Shown here: in pieces, positions 43,392-54,273 of the stretch
Position numbering within the stretch: the stretch's first letter is position 1
Layout: each line of letters opens with the position of its first letter
From: Ampelocalamus luodianensis
Lineage: Eukaryota > Streptophyta > Magnoliopsida > Poales > Poaceae
Direction: 5' to 3'
Assembly: GCA_036346255.1 (NCBI GenBank)
Contig: CM070639.1
Coordinates: 27,868,165 to 27,932,164, forward strand
Length of the DNA: 64,000 nucleotides
The notes under the pieces: generated by a model
Database searches by the model: none
Told to the model about the DNA's origin: nothing
Seen by the model: the letters and a program-made list of their open reading frames with translations, nothing else
Program-made: the position numbers and the translations under genes

Positions 43392-46300
43392 TTTGTAACA
43401 TCCCCATTTTGGCTTGTGTTTCAAATGTAAGAAATTAAGGGTAAATTAAACCTTTTATTACATCCTTGGGCTTTTGAACTTTTCTGAAAATTCTTTTAAA
43501 AGAATTTTGGAAAATTCAAAGTCAAAAGCCTCATTTATCAAGTCAACCACCTCCTTGGTCAAATCTTTTGTTAAACCCTTGGAAATAATTTTCCTTGGTC
43601 CTAAGGTTGCTTGGTAACGCCCCTAAATTACTTCATGCTTTTTAGAAATTATTTGAATAATTTTGGGGCAGTCAAACCAACATTTCAATTGGTCAAACAC
43701 TAGTTTATCATACGGAATTTTTAACATAAAATATAATGCATAAAAACTTACGAAAGTTTTAGGGAGTTCAATCATCTAACTACTTAGCTTGATTAAATTT
43801 CATCAAATTTGGAGTTCCTTTGGCCTCAATTAAATCCTCAAATTTCAGCACAAAATTCAAATTAAAGCGAGGTCTAGTCTTTGTTCACCCGACCAAGAGC
43901 TCGAACTCGAGTCCGACTCGGCCGAGTTGGCTCGACAGCTGCGCCCCACCGACCGCACCCAACTTTGGCTCGCGCTGTCTGCGTGACACAGTGGGCCGGT
44001 GTCGTCGCTGGTCATCTTCTTCCTCCGCTCGCCCACGTGCGACTGTGCGGCGGTGAAGTCAGCGGGGAGAGCAGCGCCTAGTCACCTCCCCAACTGCTCC
44101 TCGCTGGCATGCATTTATTGTGCTCAGAGCTTGCCACAGAAGTCTTCTTCTACCTGCTCCCGTCGCTCAGCTCCCATGACCATAGCTGGACCTCCCGTGC
44201 GAGAGAGCCGTTGTGGACCGAGCTCCCCTCTACTACTTAAGCATCTAGCTCTCCTTCTTTGCCCTCCTTTCACCCTTCCGCAGCCCCAGTTTACACCCAC
44301 TTTGCTTGCTTGAGCTCGAATCACTCAAATCACCTTCCGCCATTGTTGGTCGCAGAGCTCCTCATCACCGACGAAGCTCCAGGGTCCCCTGGCCCCTTTT
44401 CTAGCATCACAACATTCCTTTCGACCTCCTGGTTTGTTCCCCTAACTTGGTTTGGCTTGTGCTCGCAGGGAGCAGGTGAATCAAGGTGCGGGTCTGTTTC
44501 GCCGAGCCGCGCCTTCGTCCTCCTCTCCGAAGGTTGCCCTCCTCCAATTCATCGCTCTTGGACCTTGGCGAATCCTTGAGAGCTAACCGCACCACTCTTT
44601 GGTCCTCTATTGCCCGGGATTGCTTGCCCGCATTGTCTTCCTCGGCTCCGGTGGCGGTCGTCGTCGCTGGAACTCCCTCGACCTCCCTTGGACCTCCTCT
44701 GGGCCCAGGTGAGTTCACAATGACCTCCTGTAGCTTAAGCACTCAATAGTTTAGGTCGCGGCGAAGTCTTTCTCGGTTTTTCACTTTTCCCGTACTTGAT
44801 CTCCGCCTCGTTCCGGCTCGCCGGCGATATGGGTCGTGTCCGGCGACATTTGTGCCCTCAAAATGTTCGCAATAGTATTGCGAACATTTTTGCCCCGTTG
44901 GACCGCGCCGCCGTGGTCGTGGCGCCGGCGAGCCGATGACCAAAGCGGTGTCTGGGTTGTTGTCGCGTTTTGTCAAGTCATTGGACCTCCTCGGGTTCAT
45001 CGTGACCGTTAGGACCTCCCGTGTTAGATTCGCACCGTGGGATCTTGTCGGAAAAAACTCTAGCTCCCAAGACCTCTTGATTTAATCCTGGCCCTTAATG
45101 ACCTCTTCTGTTTAGATCCACCAGTAGATCCTTTGTTGCTGTAATAGCTAAGTCCTAGGACCTCTCGGTTGTGGTCTTAGCCGTTCATGACCTCTTCGGT
45201 GTTGATGCGGACCGCTAGATCTCTAGTCTAAGTCCTTAGCGCGGGACCTCCCACCATTTGGAATCCTGGCCGTTAAAGACCTCCATAGGTAAAATCCCAG
45301 CCGTTTAGATCACCCTCCGCCTTGGGGTCCTCTTTGCAAAAGACCTCCTTGAGGTCCTCTGTGCAAAAAGGTCACCCCGGTCGTTTTGTCAAAACCACCC
45401 TCTCGGACCACCCCCACCGAGGTCCTCTTTGCAAAGGACCACCCCTTGGTCTTTTTGTAAAGAGAACCTCGTGAACCTCTCGTCTTTGGTCTTAGGCGTG
45501 AGGACCTCCCGCCTAGATCTGGACCGCTCGGGACCTCTCCCATGGAGATCCGAGCCATCCGGATCTCTCCTGATAAAGTCTTTGTGTTGGAGGACCTCCC
45601 CGTGGGGAATCTCGACCGTTAGGACCTCCTCAGTGAGATCCTAGCCGTCAAGACCTCTCGCTGTCAAGCTCACCGTTTAGGTCCTCTCTCCGCTCAGATC
45701 TAGACCGTTAAGACCTCCCCTCGGGAGATCTTAACCGTCCAGACCTTCCCCTTAGCGAGATAACCGTAGGACCTCCTCGTGGAGCTCGGGGCCGCCAGAT
45801 CCAGATCTGACGCCCACGACCTCCCTAGTGCGCGAGGACCTCCCCGCGGTCTTTGTGCATCCGGTGGTGGAGCCGTTGGATTCAATATCAACGGCTAAGA
45901 CCTCCCTAAGCGCGATGAGGTCTTTGCGCCAGTGCTCGTCTTGGGTTTTAGCATCGAGCTCGTGAGCGTGCGATCCTTGATCATCGACCCGACCTCCCAG
46001 CTTTTATTGGTTTTCAGATTTAGTTCGAGAGCTTTTATTTGCACATATTAATTGTTTTAAACTTCAAAATTGCATATCTTTTTCTCTGTAGCTCCAAATT
46101 TAACAAACTAAAGTTCTATAAATGCATCTGTTAAAGTACTTTAGCTTAGTATAGGTTTTGCATTAGTCTTTAATCTTGAAATTAATCATGTCTTAGATTT
46201 ATAACTTAGAAAAATCATAACTAAATCATTTTAACTCCAAATGACCTGAAATTTTATATGGGTTACCACTATACCAGTAGGTAGCTACCATAAAAATCTC

Positions 46301-46542
46301 AGCTCCAAAATCTTTCTAGAAAATATTTTTGCTCTGATTGCTAATTATGGTAAAATAGGTTTTAGGGAATATCTTTTGCACCACAAATCCAAATTAGGTT
46401 TTTCCAATTCCTATGTCTAGGTATATTAGTATTTTACCTTGTGTATAAATTTCGTCGCATTTGGATGATTTTTGCTTGCTCTTTTGTTTAAGTGTTGCTC
46501 GTCTTATTGGTTGTTCTTGCTTCTTTTCGCTCTTTCGCTTAG

Positions 46543-46605
46543 GATTCGACATTTGCGGTAACCCCGAGAACGACCCTCCGCAACAAATTGAGCAACAGCA
46601 AGCAG
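46543..46605 (+). other. Putative acidic mini-exon in the D 3' LTR (63 nt)
   Basis: CTTTCGCTTAG precedes it and GCAG|GCAAGC follows. The 20 codons read DICGNPENDPPQQIEQQQA after a Phe. The exon is symmetric, phase 1 at both ends, and joins in frame to the donor at 44708 and to the acceptor at 47793 (intron 1188 bp). Confidence 0.6.
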
Positions 46606-47793
46606 GCAAGCAGTTTGATCATTTCCCATTCAATCCCATTACTTTTAAAGTCTAATATTTTGTTTAACTTCTATGTATGCATTGCTATTTTGTTGTTAAA
46701 TTGATTAGTTAGACCTCTAGTTGCATAATCTGTAGGTAAATAATTATCCTCTACTACAGAGCCTAGGTTATTTCTTTGTGATTAGAGTTCATTTGGATGA
46801 GCTCTTGTCACTTAGTAGATTCGGATAAACATTGCTTAGCCATGCCTAGTATCGGTAGTATTGGGCGATCATCGACTTAGTCGGTGATCTTGATCACACA
46901 ATTGCTATTATTATTCCATTATGTCCAACCCTTGTGTTTTACCATTTTGCAAATCAAAAACTGAAAACAAAAATTATATCTTGGCTTGGGCACAATGGTA
47001 TGTTGGCGATCTGTTGGGTGTGATTGGAATGGTGCCTAAGTCCCTAAGGACCGAGTTACTTGTGCCATTGATCCAAGCAATTGTTGCGTGCTAACCACAC
47101 GAGGGGGGATATGGGACCTCTCTTGACTAAGTACTTTGGGAGGTGCTAATTATGAGCTGGTCGGTGGGTGTGTGCGTGTGTGTGTTTGTGGTGTGCGAGG
47201 GAGCATTAGCTATCGGTTAGGGTGTCTAATGTATCCTTCTCCCGTGGGTTGCGGCTCTTAATTAGCATCGTCCATTGGAAAGCGTCTTGTAGACTTAGCC
47301 GTGCTCGCATACCAAAGGAAGTATGCTAACCGTGGGTGGTGGAAGGCGGTCTATCGTGTGGGTACATTGGTACACCCTGAGGTTAAAACTATTCGAATAG
47401 CCTCGTCTAGGTTATGGACACGCTTGGTTATTTCCCACAAGAACTAGACTACAACCTTTTAAAAACTTAAACTTGACATGGGTGGTATGAAGGGTAATTC
47501 ATGCTATTGTTGTGGTGACTATGGGTTAGTCACTTCTAGGTTAGTGTTGCCATCTATCTATTGTTATATTTGTCTCTCTTTTATTTGAACCATAAAAGTT
47601 AATTGCAAACTTGCTTTGAATCTATTAACTTATTGCAAATGGAAACTTGCTTTATCTTTGAAAATAAGTCGAGCCTCATCCACTTAAATAAAGCTTGCAT
47701 GTAGTTAATTATAGTTACGTTATCTCACACGTCAGTCTTGCAGTACAAAAACAAGTTTTGTACTCATCCGCTGCTTAATATTAATTGTTGCAG

Positions 47794-47900
47794 AGGAAGA
47801 AGGTGAGCCCCAAGGGCCTCACTTTTGTGAGTATGTGTTCTTGCGCTGTTTGGGACGATTAGCTTGGCGGTCCGGTTGGTTGCCTTGTGGGTAAAGGCAC
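47794..47900 (+). other. Putative second exon of the LTR small ORF, D 3' LTR
   Basis: The acceptor TTGTTGCAG ends at 47793. The frame begins AG-GAA-GAA-GGT-GAG and reads EEGEPQGPHFCE, as in element C. The downstream end is uncertain, because the 5' and 3' LTRs differ by single bases. Confidence 0.45.
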
Positions 47901-48128
47901 ACCGATTGGCTTTTGTTTATCGCCATCTTATGGCCATTTTGCTTCATTGTGTATTTACTTAATTGTCGTCTTTTGGCGGTCGGCCTCTCTTTGTATTAAC
48001 TCTCAGTATATTATCTATGTCTTTCGATTGTTGCTTTGCTTGGCTCTATGTGTATGAATGGAATTGATGCATGATTTTGTAACGAGGTGTGTATACTGCA
48101 ATTTGGAAGTATACATATCTCGAGGCTT

Positions 48129-48188
48129 GGTTTATTTGATTTGTACTGTTAGGACCAAGTGGATGGTTAAACAGTACAAGCCGAATAA
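48129..48188 (+). other. Terminal hairpin of the D 3' LTR
   Basis: TTGTACTGTT (48141-48150) pairs with AACAGTACAA (48170-48179), flanked by outer arms GTTTATT and AATAAAC. C has TTGTGATGCT/AGCATTACAA and E has TTGTAATGCT/AGCATTACAA, so the stem is kept while bases change. Confidence 0.65.
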
Positions 48189-48204
48189 ACCAGGGGTCCT
48201 CACA

Positions 48205-48209
48205 AAATT
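48205..48209 (+). repeat. Target site duplication of element D, right copy
   Basis: AAATT matches 33495-33499 exactly. Confidence 0.94.
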
Positions 48210-49699
48210 CTACCACGTAAACCAGGAAACCAAGCAAGTAGATGATCACAGATCGTTACAACCAAACGCGCAGTGCAGCGAAGAAGAGTTAGAGTAGCCC
48301 GATCCAACAAAGAGCACATCGATGAAGTGGTCGTAGTCGATCGTCTCCTCCAGCAACATCCAATGTTCCTTGTGAAGACGCAGATCGTCCTCAAGTACAA
48401 CAGCAACCGTAGTAGTGCCTCTACGGTATCCACACGTCTAGGGAAGGAACAACCATACGCTAGTGTGCTAGCACCAAGTCACACGGCGGGGCTCTCAGGA
48501 AGATGGCGGCTAGGGTTTCGGTGAAACAACTCACGTGTATCGCATGTCTTCCAATAGCCTCAAGCATCTCCTTATATAGTGCCCATGACGGATCATATCC
48601 GAACACGTTTTGTTCCAACCCATTAAGTGTGTGACCTGTTAGGTTTATGTGTATTCGGTTGTGACTCAGAAACACCTTTCCGACCATGAGTTGTCAGCGG
48701 CACCTAGCAGGACACAACGATTCCCGAATACACATAAATTATATCGGACGAACCTTAATGCAATATGATCTACGACCAGGTCCTCATGACTTATGACCAG
48801 GTCCTATCCTTATGTGACCAGGTCGTATCTAGTCATGACCTGTTCGTAACTCCTTACGACTAGGTATTGACAACTCTGTGATTATGTTCGACTAGTCTAC
48901 GACCAGCTCATATCTCCATACGATTAGTCTGTAACTGATCGAACTGAGTGACCTACTCATGCATTCTCCCTTTGCCTCACGATATCCGGTTTGAACTCTA
49001 GGTGAGATATTTGTCATCCATGGGTATTCAATACTTTCGATCGAGTGTCGGATAACTTTATGTGGTCGAACTCCTCGACCATTAGTGGCATGGCCATGCA
49101 CTTTCTTTATCCGACCACTTCAAGGGCGGAGAGATATCTCTCTGTTATGTTAAAAGGCAAATCCATATCCAATCAGTCACATCCTCGCATGTTTCATAAC
49201 ACACCCGAAAGATGCCTTTATAACTACCGAGTTACGAGTAGCATTTGGCAACCCCTAAGAGTGCTATTACATGTAAGAAACCATGTTGATCTCGGTCTAA
49301 GGATTATACATCATCATTGCTTGAGACCAACTAATGACACATAGAATCATAATAATCTCAGTAGTTTCTCAAGGTGGGTCTATCCAACCCCATGTTCTCT
49401 AACATGAGTTCACATTATTGATTCGATATCCATATATCCATGACCGGTGAAACATGGTCATCAATCAATACATGTCTTTGATCGTAGAGTCACTGGTGTT
49501 TCGACCAGTGACATCCGACCAGGGATACCATTCAGAACGACATCATATAAGTTAAAGAGCTTCACCAACAAGTCACATACTTGTTAATCTTTATAACCAA
49601 TGATTCATTGAAGGAATAGAATAACATTTATTCAATAACTCATAAATATAGATGTGATACAATCATCTCTATGATTGCCTCAAGGGCATATCACCAACA
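48210..49699 (-). mobile_element. Copia 5' LTR, main segment (minus strand)
   Basis: This is most of the copia LTR after element D. It is moderately AT-rich, has the TATA-like box at 48571-48580 on the minus strand and a run of related GACCAGG/CGACCAG motifs at 48770-48910. Small frames on both strands carry no known domain. Confidence 0.83.
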
Positions 49700-49745
49700 A
49701 CTGTAACATAATGCTTGACAAAACTGCAGCTCCCACTTACACACA
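49700..49745 (+). mobile_element. Gypsy remnant, short left piece
   Basis: These 46 bp lie between the copia LTR and LTR B+. After removal of B+ they join 52939 directly, so they belong to the same older sequence. Identity is inferred from the right piece. Confidence 0.5.
49741..49745 (+). repeat. Target site duplication of solo LTR B+, left copy
   Basis: ACACA precedes TGTAACATCCC and is repeated at 52934-52938. Confidence 0.88.
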
Positions 49746-52700
49746 TGTAACATCCCAATTTTCTAAGCTAAAAAATCATTTAAATAGTTAGTGGGGAAAA
49801 AGGTCACCATTTGGATTTATTTGAATTTAAATACAAAAGCTTAATATTGGACTTTACAATAAAAAACATTTAATGTGAATAATTCCAACATGAACATTAG
49901 CCAAAACTATTTTATTTGGGTTCTATGTGCTCGATATATTTTCTAGACTTTTCTAGAATTTTTAGGTTCATTTGCTATTTTCTATTGCTTATTTGAATTT
50001 CTGGTATTTTCTAAAATAGAAAAGTTATTTAAAATCTCAGAAAAAGCTTCAAGCCGAATTCCAAAACTCCGGCCCATTTCTCCTCATAATTGACCCAACT
50101 CCATGTATGCCATTTCGCACGCGCGCATGCTGCTACGACTAACATGCGGGCCCCGCATGTCAGCCTCTTCTCTCTCTCCGCGCACTCAGCCATCCCCCAC
50201 CGTTCGATCAAGAATGAATGGCTAGATGCATGTGAACTGTTCGGAGGTCCGAATGTTCCATTGATTTTGGCCCGTTCGATCTGGGATGGACGGTCAGATC
50301 TTTGAGTTTTTTCTCAGCCGCAGCCGCGTTGCTACGCACGCACCCGTGCCCGAGCCACCGTCGCTGACGTGTGGGACCCACCTTGGGTTACTGTTCATCG
50401 TCCCCGACTCGGACTCTCCTCTTTCCATCACCGCCGCCGCGCTGTGTCCTTCGCGGACTCGCCTCCCGAGGCTATTTAAGGCCCCGAGGACCCTCGTGAC
50501 CCGCACCCCGAGCCTCGCCGCCCCCGAAAACCCTAGCAGCCGCCAGCGCAGCGCCGCTAGGAGCCCTAGCCGCCACCTTCGTCCCAACTCTGGCCGAAGG
50601 ACCCTGCCTTCATCGTCGTCGTTCCAGCCTTCCTCGTCTCCACCGGACCCAACCTTCGGGACCGCCGCGTCGTCCGCATCTCAGAGTCGTCGTCGCCTTC
50701 ACTAGGGGACCTCTCCAGCACCGTCGCCGTCGAGCCCGAAGCCCCTCCGCCGCTCATCGCTCGTCGCTGGCCACTCTAGTCACCCCCAAGCCACTCTTCG
50801 TCGCACCCTCTACCTCCCGGTACCACTCACCGCCGGTGAATCGCCGCCGTTCGCCGGGACCTTCGGTCCCCGAGCCTCCGGCGCCTGTCGAGCTGACGTG
50901 GCCGTCCACGTCGGCAGCCACCTCAGCGGTCGCGCCTGCGTGTCATCCCTCGTGGCGCCGCGTCAGCGTCCTCGTCAGCGCCGCGTGGCAGTCAACCCCG
51001 CTCCGAAACCCGAGGCTCGGTAGATCTAGTCTACCGTGAGCCGTGCCTCTGACATGTGGGTCCCACATGTCAGAATTTTCTTTTATTTCTTTTAATTTCC
51101 GAAATACCTTGCTGACATCAGCATTGCACAATAATCCAATTTTCCTTTAGAGAAATAATTCAAAAAATTCCAGAAAATCCAAATTAGGGTTTCTTCAGAT
51201 TTTCAATCTTCCAAAGCTTATAACTTTTGTATCCTAACTCCGATTGAGCCCGTTCAAATTTCTAAATTTATCTAAATTCGAGCTCTATTTATTTGAGATT
51301 TTATTTAATTTTGGAGCTTGTTTTGCCTCTGTTATTTATTTATCTCGTTTTGCAGTAGACGTCGATTCGTCGGGGAATTTTGGAGAAGAAGGAGCACCCC
51401 AAGATCAAGACCAGTACATAGACCTTTTCCAAGGCAAGTCATACCTTTGATAATCTTGAACCAGTTCTTAAATTACTTTGTTTCAAAGTATTGCATTCTA
51501 CTTTAATTATTTATTTAAATGCTTTTGGGCATAGTTATCATCCAATTTGTTAATACACCTTGGCCTTGTATGTCCTATTTCCATGTCACCCTAGATTGGT
51601 TATTAGTTGGTAGTATTATAGCACCAACGTGGGTTGCTTAGATGCAGTACAATTGCTTAACCATGCTACGAATCTCACATCTCATGTAAGTTGCAAATAT
51701 TAAATTTGACTAAGTGACTATGGAACTTTGTGTTAAGCGTGTGCTATGTGTTGTTACTTCGTGATAGCTTGTGTTGCACTAAAACCAAGCCCTGGGTGGT
51801 AAAGGATTTGGATTAGGGCAAGTGGTGGATTCTATGTGATATGGTGGACTTTGTGAATGGGAATGTTAATCTTTGTGACCTAGTTAGAACATGGAAGCCT
51901 TGCCTTGGTCAATTAAGGACTTAACTTTGTGCGCCATTGGCGAGCCTTCTTGTCGACTACATGCACGGTATGGGGCGGGCCTAACTTAGTAAGTTATGGA
52001 TTCGGCATTGACGTTCGGTGGATAGGTTAGGCTTTGTGACAGGTGGAAGTGTGACTACTTGGTGGTTGCATCGCGGGACGGTTCGCCGCATCCACATCGG
52101 CGGTGTGTGTTATACTAGTTCTTTGTGAGCTGGTCTAGCGGGAAAGCACATCGGGGATGTAAATGTTTGAGATGAAGTTTCGAACTGTTTTGTTACGATT
52201 GGTGCTTGCTACACTAGTTGTATCTTGTGGGTAAAGTGTACAACCTCTGCAGAGTGTTAAATCATTCTATTCGAATAGCGTCCGTGGTCATGGACATGCT
52301 TGGGGATTTCACACGAGGGGTAGTTTTCATAAAATGTTGGGATGGGAGCTATGTGATCTAAGTCATGTGGCTGTGTGAAACAATCTGTTTAGCTTTGTGT
52401 CTTTGTGAAAAAATTGTTAAATTATTCTTGTCTATTTGTTTTGAATTATGCTTTCAATTTATTATTGTATTCAATTGCAAATATTGCATTGATGCAAAAG
52501 ATCCTGAAGCCTTTTCTTTTGGAAGAAGCTGCATCTATAAATTGTATTACGTGGTAAAACTCACGCTTGTTGTAAAACTTGCGTCCAAACCTCTGAAGAG
52601 GATGAGTCACGCTTGCTTTCGAGGAGGAGTTCGCGAAGGTTCTTGCGATCGTTAAGGTCTAGATCGATCGGTTGCTGTGGTGAATTGATGGGATCTCTGC

Positions 52701-52933
52701 TGAAGTTATTTCCATTCCACATTGTTTTATTCATTTGTTAGCCCTACGTGGCTTAATAAGTGTAAACTCGACCATAAGGTCAAAACCCTTATTTGTTACT
52801 CAAACTAATCGTTTACTTTATTTATCGCTTGTGTGGATCGATATTTACCTATGTTAACTTTGTGTGCACTAGCGTGATCTCGGACTAGTGCGGTATACAC
52901 GAGGGTTCAGAATCGTAATTTTGGGTCCCGACA
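49746..52933 (+). mobile_element. Solo LTR B+, plus-strand copy of gypsy LTR family B
   Basis: This 3188-bp LTR starts TGTAACATCCCAATTTT and ends TTGGGTCCCGACA, with an exact ACACA duplication and no attached interior. It aligns with the reverse complement of 21335-24582. It contains CTATTTAAG (50472-50480), a GC-rich leader, the 75-nt mini-exon (51359-51433), CTCTGCAGAG (52245-52254) and CTATTCGAATAG (52267-52278). The frames at 50286-50705 and 50294-50587 are GC-rich noise. Confidence 0.92.
51359..51433 (+). other. Putative acidic mini-exon in LTR B+ (75 nt)
   Basis: TTTTGCAGTAG precedes it, so either CAG or TAG could be the acceptor; both give a length divisible by three. It ends CAAG|GCAAGT. 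The frame is open and acidic, nearly identical to the B- copy. The second exon would begin near 52596, where the sequence CTCTG|AAGAGG seems to have lost part of a CTGCAG. Confidence 0.55.
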
Positions 52934-52938
52934 ACACA
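52934..52938 (+). repeat. Target site duplication of solo LTR B+, right copy
   Basis: ACACA matches 49741-49745. Confidence 0.88.
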
Positions 52939-54273
52939 ACCCAAATAAAAACCTATTACACAACGATCTAACAACACTACTAAAGACTCCAATAGGATGG
53001 CTCCCACTCTAGATTGGAGAGCGAAGTGATGAGGGCATCCCTAACACTAATACATCTTTCCTCTTGGTGGTCACGCACATACCGAGATGGACACCATAAG
53101 TGAAGCTACAAATAATACAAGTGCGAGAAGTGCATGTTGGTCCTTGACTAGAGCAAGAGCTAAACTTCTAAATCAACAGTGCTTTTGTTTCTTAATGAAT
53201 CTTCTATTTTCATTGATGAGAATTGGGTACTACCTCATGCAAATGTTTTGTACATTCTCGGGTTTGAACATTGTGAAGCCTTTGGAACCGAGAGGGAGGA
53301 GAGGGAGGCCGGAGCCAAAGCAACGGAGGAGAAGCTCACGTGGGTCAACCAAGAGGAGAAAGTCCCAGAATTCAAGCGAATTCGGATCCTCCACAAGCCC
53401 AACCGAAATTCATCTCGGAATCAACTCGAGAATTCAATTCGGATTCGGTTCGGGACAGCCCAACAGGGCTGTAATAAAAAACCATAACTTTTGCATATGG
53501 AGTCCGATTAGGGTGTTCTTGGACTTGTTTGAAAGCTTATTCAAGGCCCACACAATGGGTATGGCCCCAACATCAGAAGACGTACGGTCACGCTGCTATG
53601 ACCGAAATAATGTGACAGATTTAAGTTAGGTTTTCCTTTTTGTGTGTTTTTGGGTCTTAGCCGAATTAGAGTTTGATTCGGCGTGTGTAGCCGGCCCTAG
53701 GCTGTGCGTGAGTCGTGGAGGGCGCCTTAAGTACCCTTGCCCCTCCTTTGTATCCATTAGACCAGTTTATGCATAAGATTGAAACATAGCTATTGCTTGT
53801 TCTTTCGACACCAGAGTTCATGCGAGGACTTTGAGAGAGAATTAGGCGATCCATTGTTTTGTTACGCAATCGAGGTCAAGCCGTCGTTCCATTGGGAATT
53901 GGGGACTTGGCGTTAAATGGTTCGTGGCCTCGCGACGAACAACTACCGGTGTGTTTTGGGCGTATTCCAGAAGAGTTGAGGTTCGTGCATTGGCGCGAGT
54001 GTTCACTAGCGACATCATCTGCTTCGCATCAACTATCCACGGTTCCTCACCGAGAAGATCGGGCCTCCCGTATCACGAAGACTCTTCAAACTCTTGCTCA
54101 ATTCTTTGTAGAACACCCACGAGTTGCGAACTACCGATTGTACCACTTCCTTGCGCATTGGTAAGAACTTGGTATAAGTTGACTTGATTTGAGCCTTGAG
54201 CCTAGTAGTTGATAGGAACATATACTTGTGATTTGTTTCCTTGTTTTCTACTAACAATGACGAGTTAGTTCAA
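52939..54273 (+). mobile_element. Remnant of another gypsy element (pol 3' end and LTR-like sequence)
   Basis: Near 53148 the frame reads SLTRARAKLLNQQ, the segment that follows integrase in many non-chromodomain gypsy elements of plants. After a small frameshift it continues as FLNESSIFIDENWVLPHANV and a Glu-rich stretch to about 53487. What follows (53490-54273) is LTR- or UTR-like, with no domain. The boundaries are not defined: I see no terminal repeat pair, and E cuts the right side at 54274. Clade assignment (Athila/Tat-like) is a guess. Confidence 0.55.
54269..54273 (+). repeat. Predicted target site duplication of element E, left copy
   Basis: TTCAA directly precedes the LTR start. 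The right copy is beyond the window. Confidence 0.4.

Larger units (their letters stand above)
33500..48204 (+). mobile_element. Complete LTR retrotransposon D (Ty3/gypsy chromovirus)
   Basis: The 14.7-kb element has LTRs at 33500-38280 and 43394-48204, a primer site, gag from 39047, pol in gypsy order, a polypurine tract and an exact AAATT duplication. The chromodomain-like FLKVRWSNHSEDEATWERED closes pol. LTRs of 4.8 kb are long even for plants. Gag and pol resemble element C closely, but the LTR middle differs and shares the GACCTC array with A. The LTRs are very similar apart from small indels, so insertion is recent. Open frames are broken mainly by single-base losses. Confidence 0.94.
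43394..48204 (+). repeat. 3' LTR of element D
   Basis: This 4811-bp LTR is collinear with 33500-38280 and carries every internal feature: donor 44708, palindrome 44860-44890, GACCTC array, mini-exon 46543-46605, core palindrome 47389-47400, second exon from 47794 and the terminal hairpin 48129-48188. The mini-exon is cleaner here than in the 5' LTR. Other frames are noise. Confidence 0.94.
33458..49699 (-). mobile_element. 5' LTR of the minus-strand copia element, split by element D
   Basis: The LTR pieces are 33458-33499 and 48210-49699 (about 1.5 kb in total); element D lies between. On the minus strand the LTR starts TGTTGGTGATATGCCC at 49699, a beginning I know from many monocot copia elements, and ends at 33458 next to the primer site. 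A TATA-like ACTATATAAG is at 48571-48580. Removal of D joins the two parts cleanly at AAATT. The 3' end of the copia element is beyond the left edge. Confidence 0.85.
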
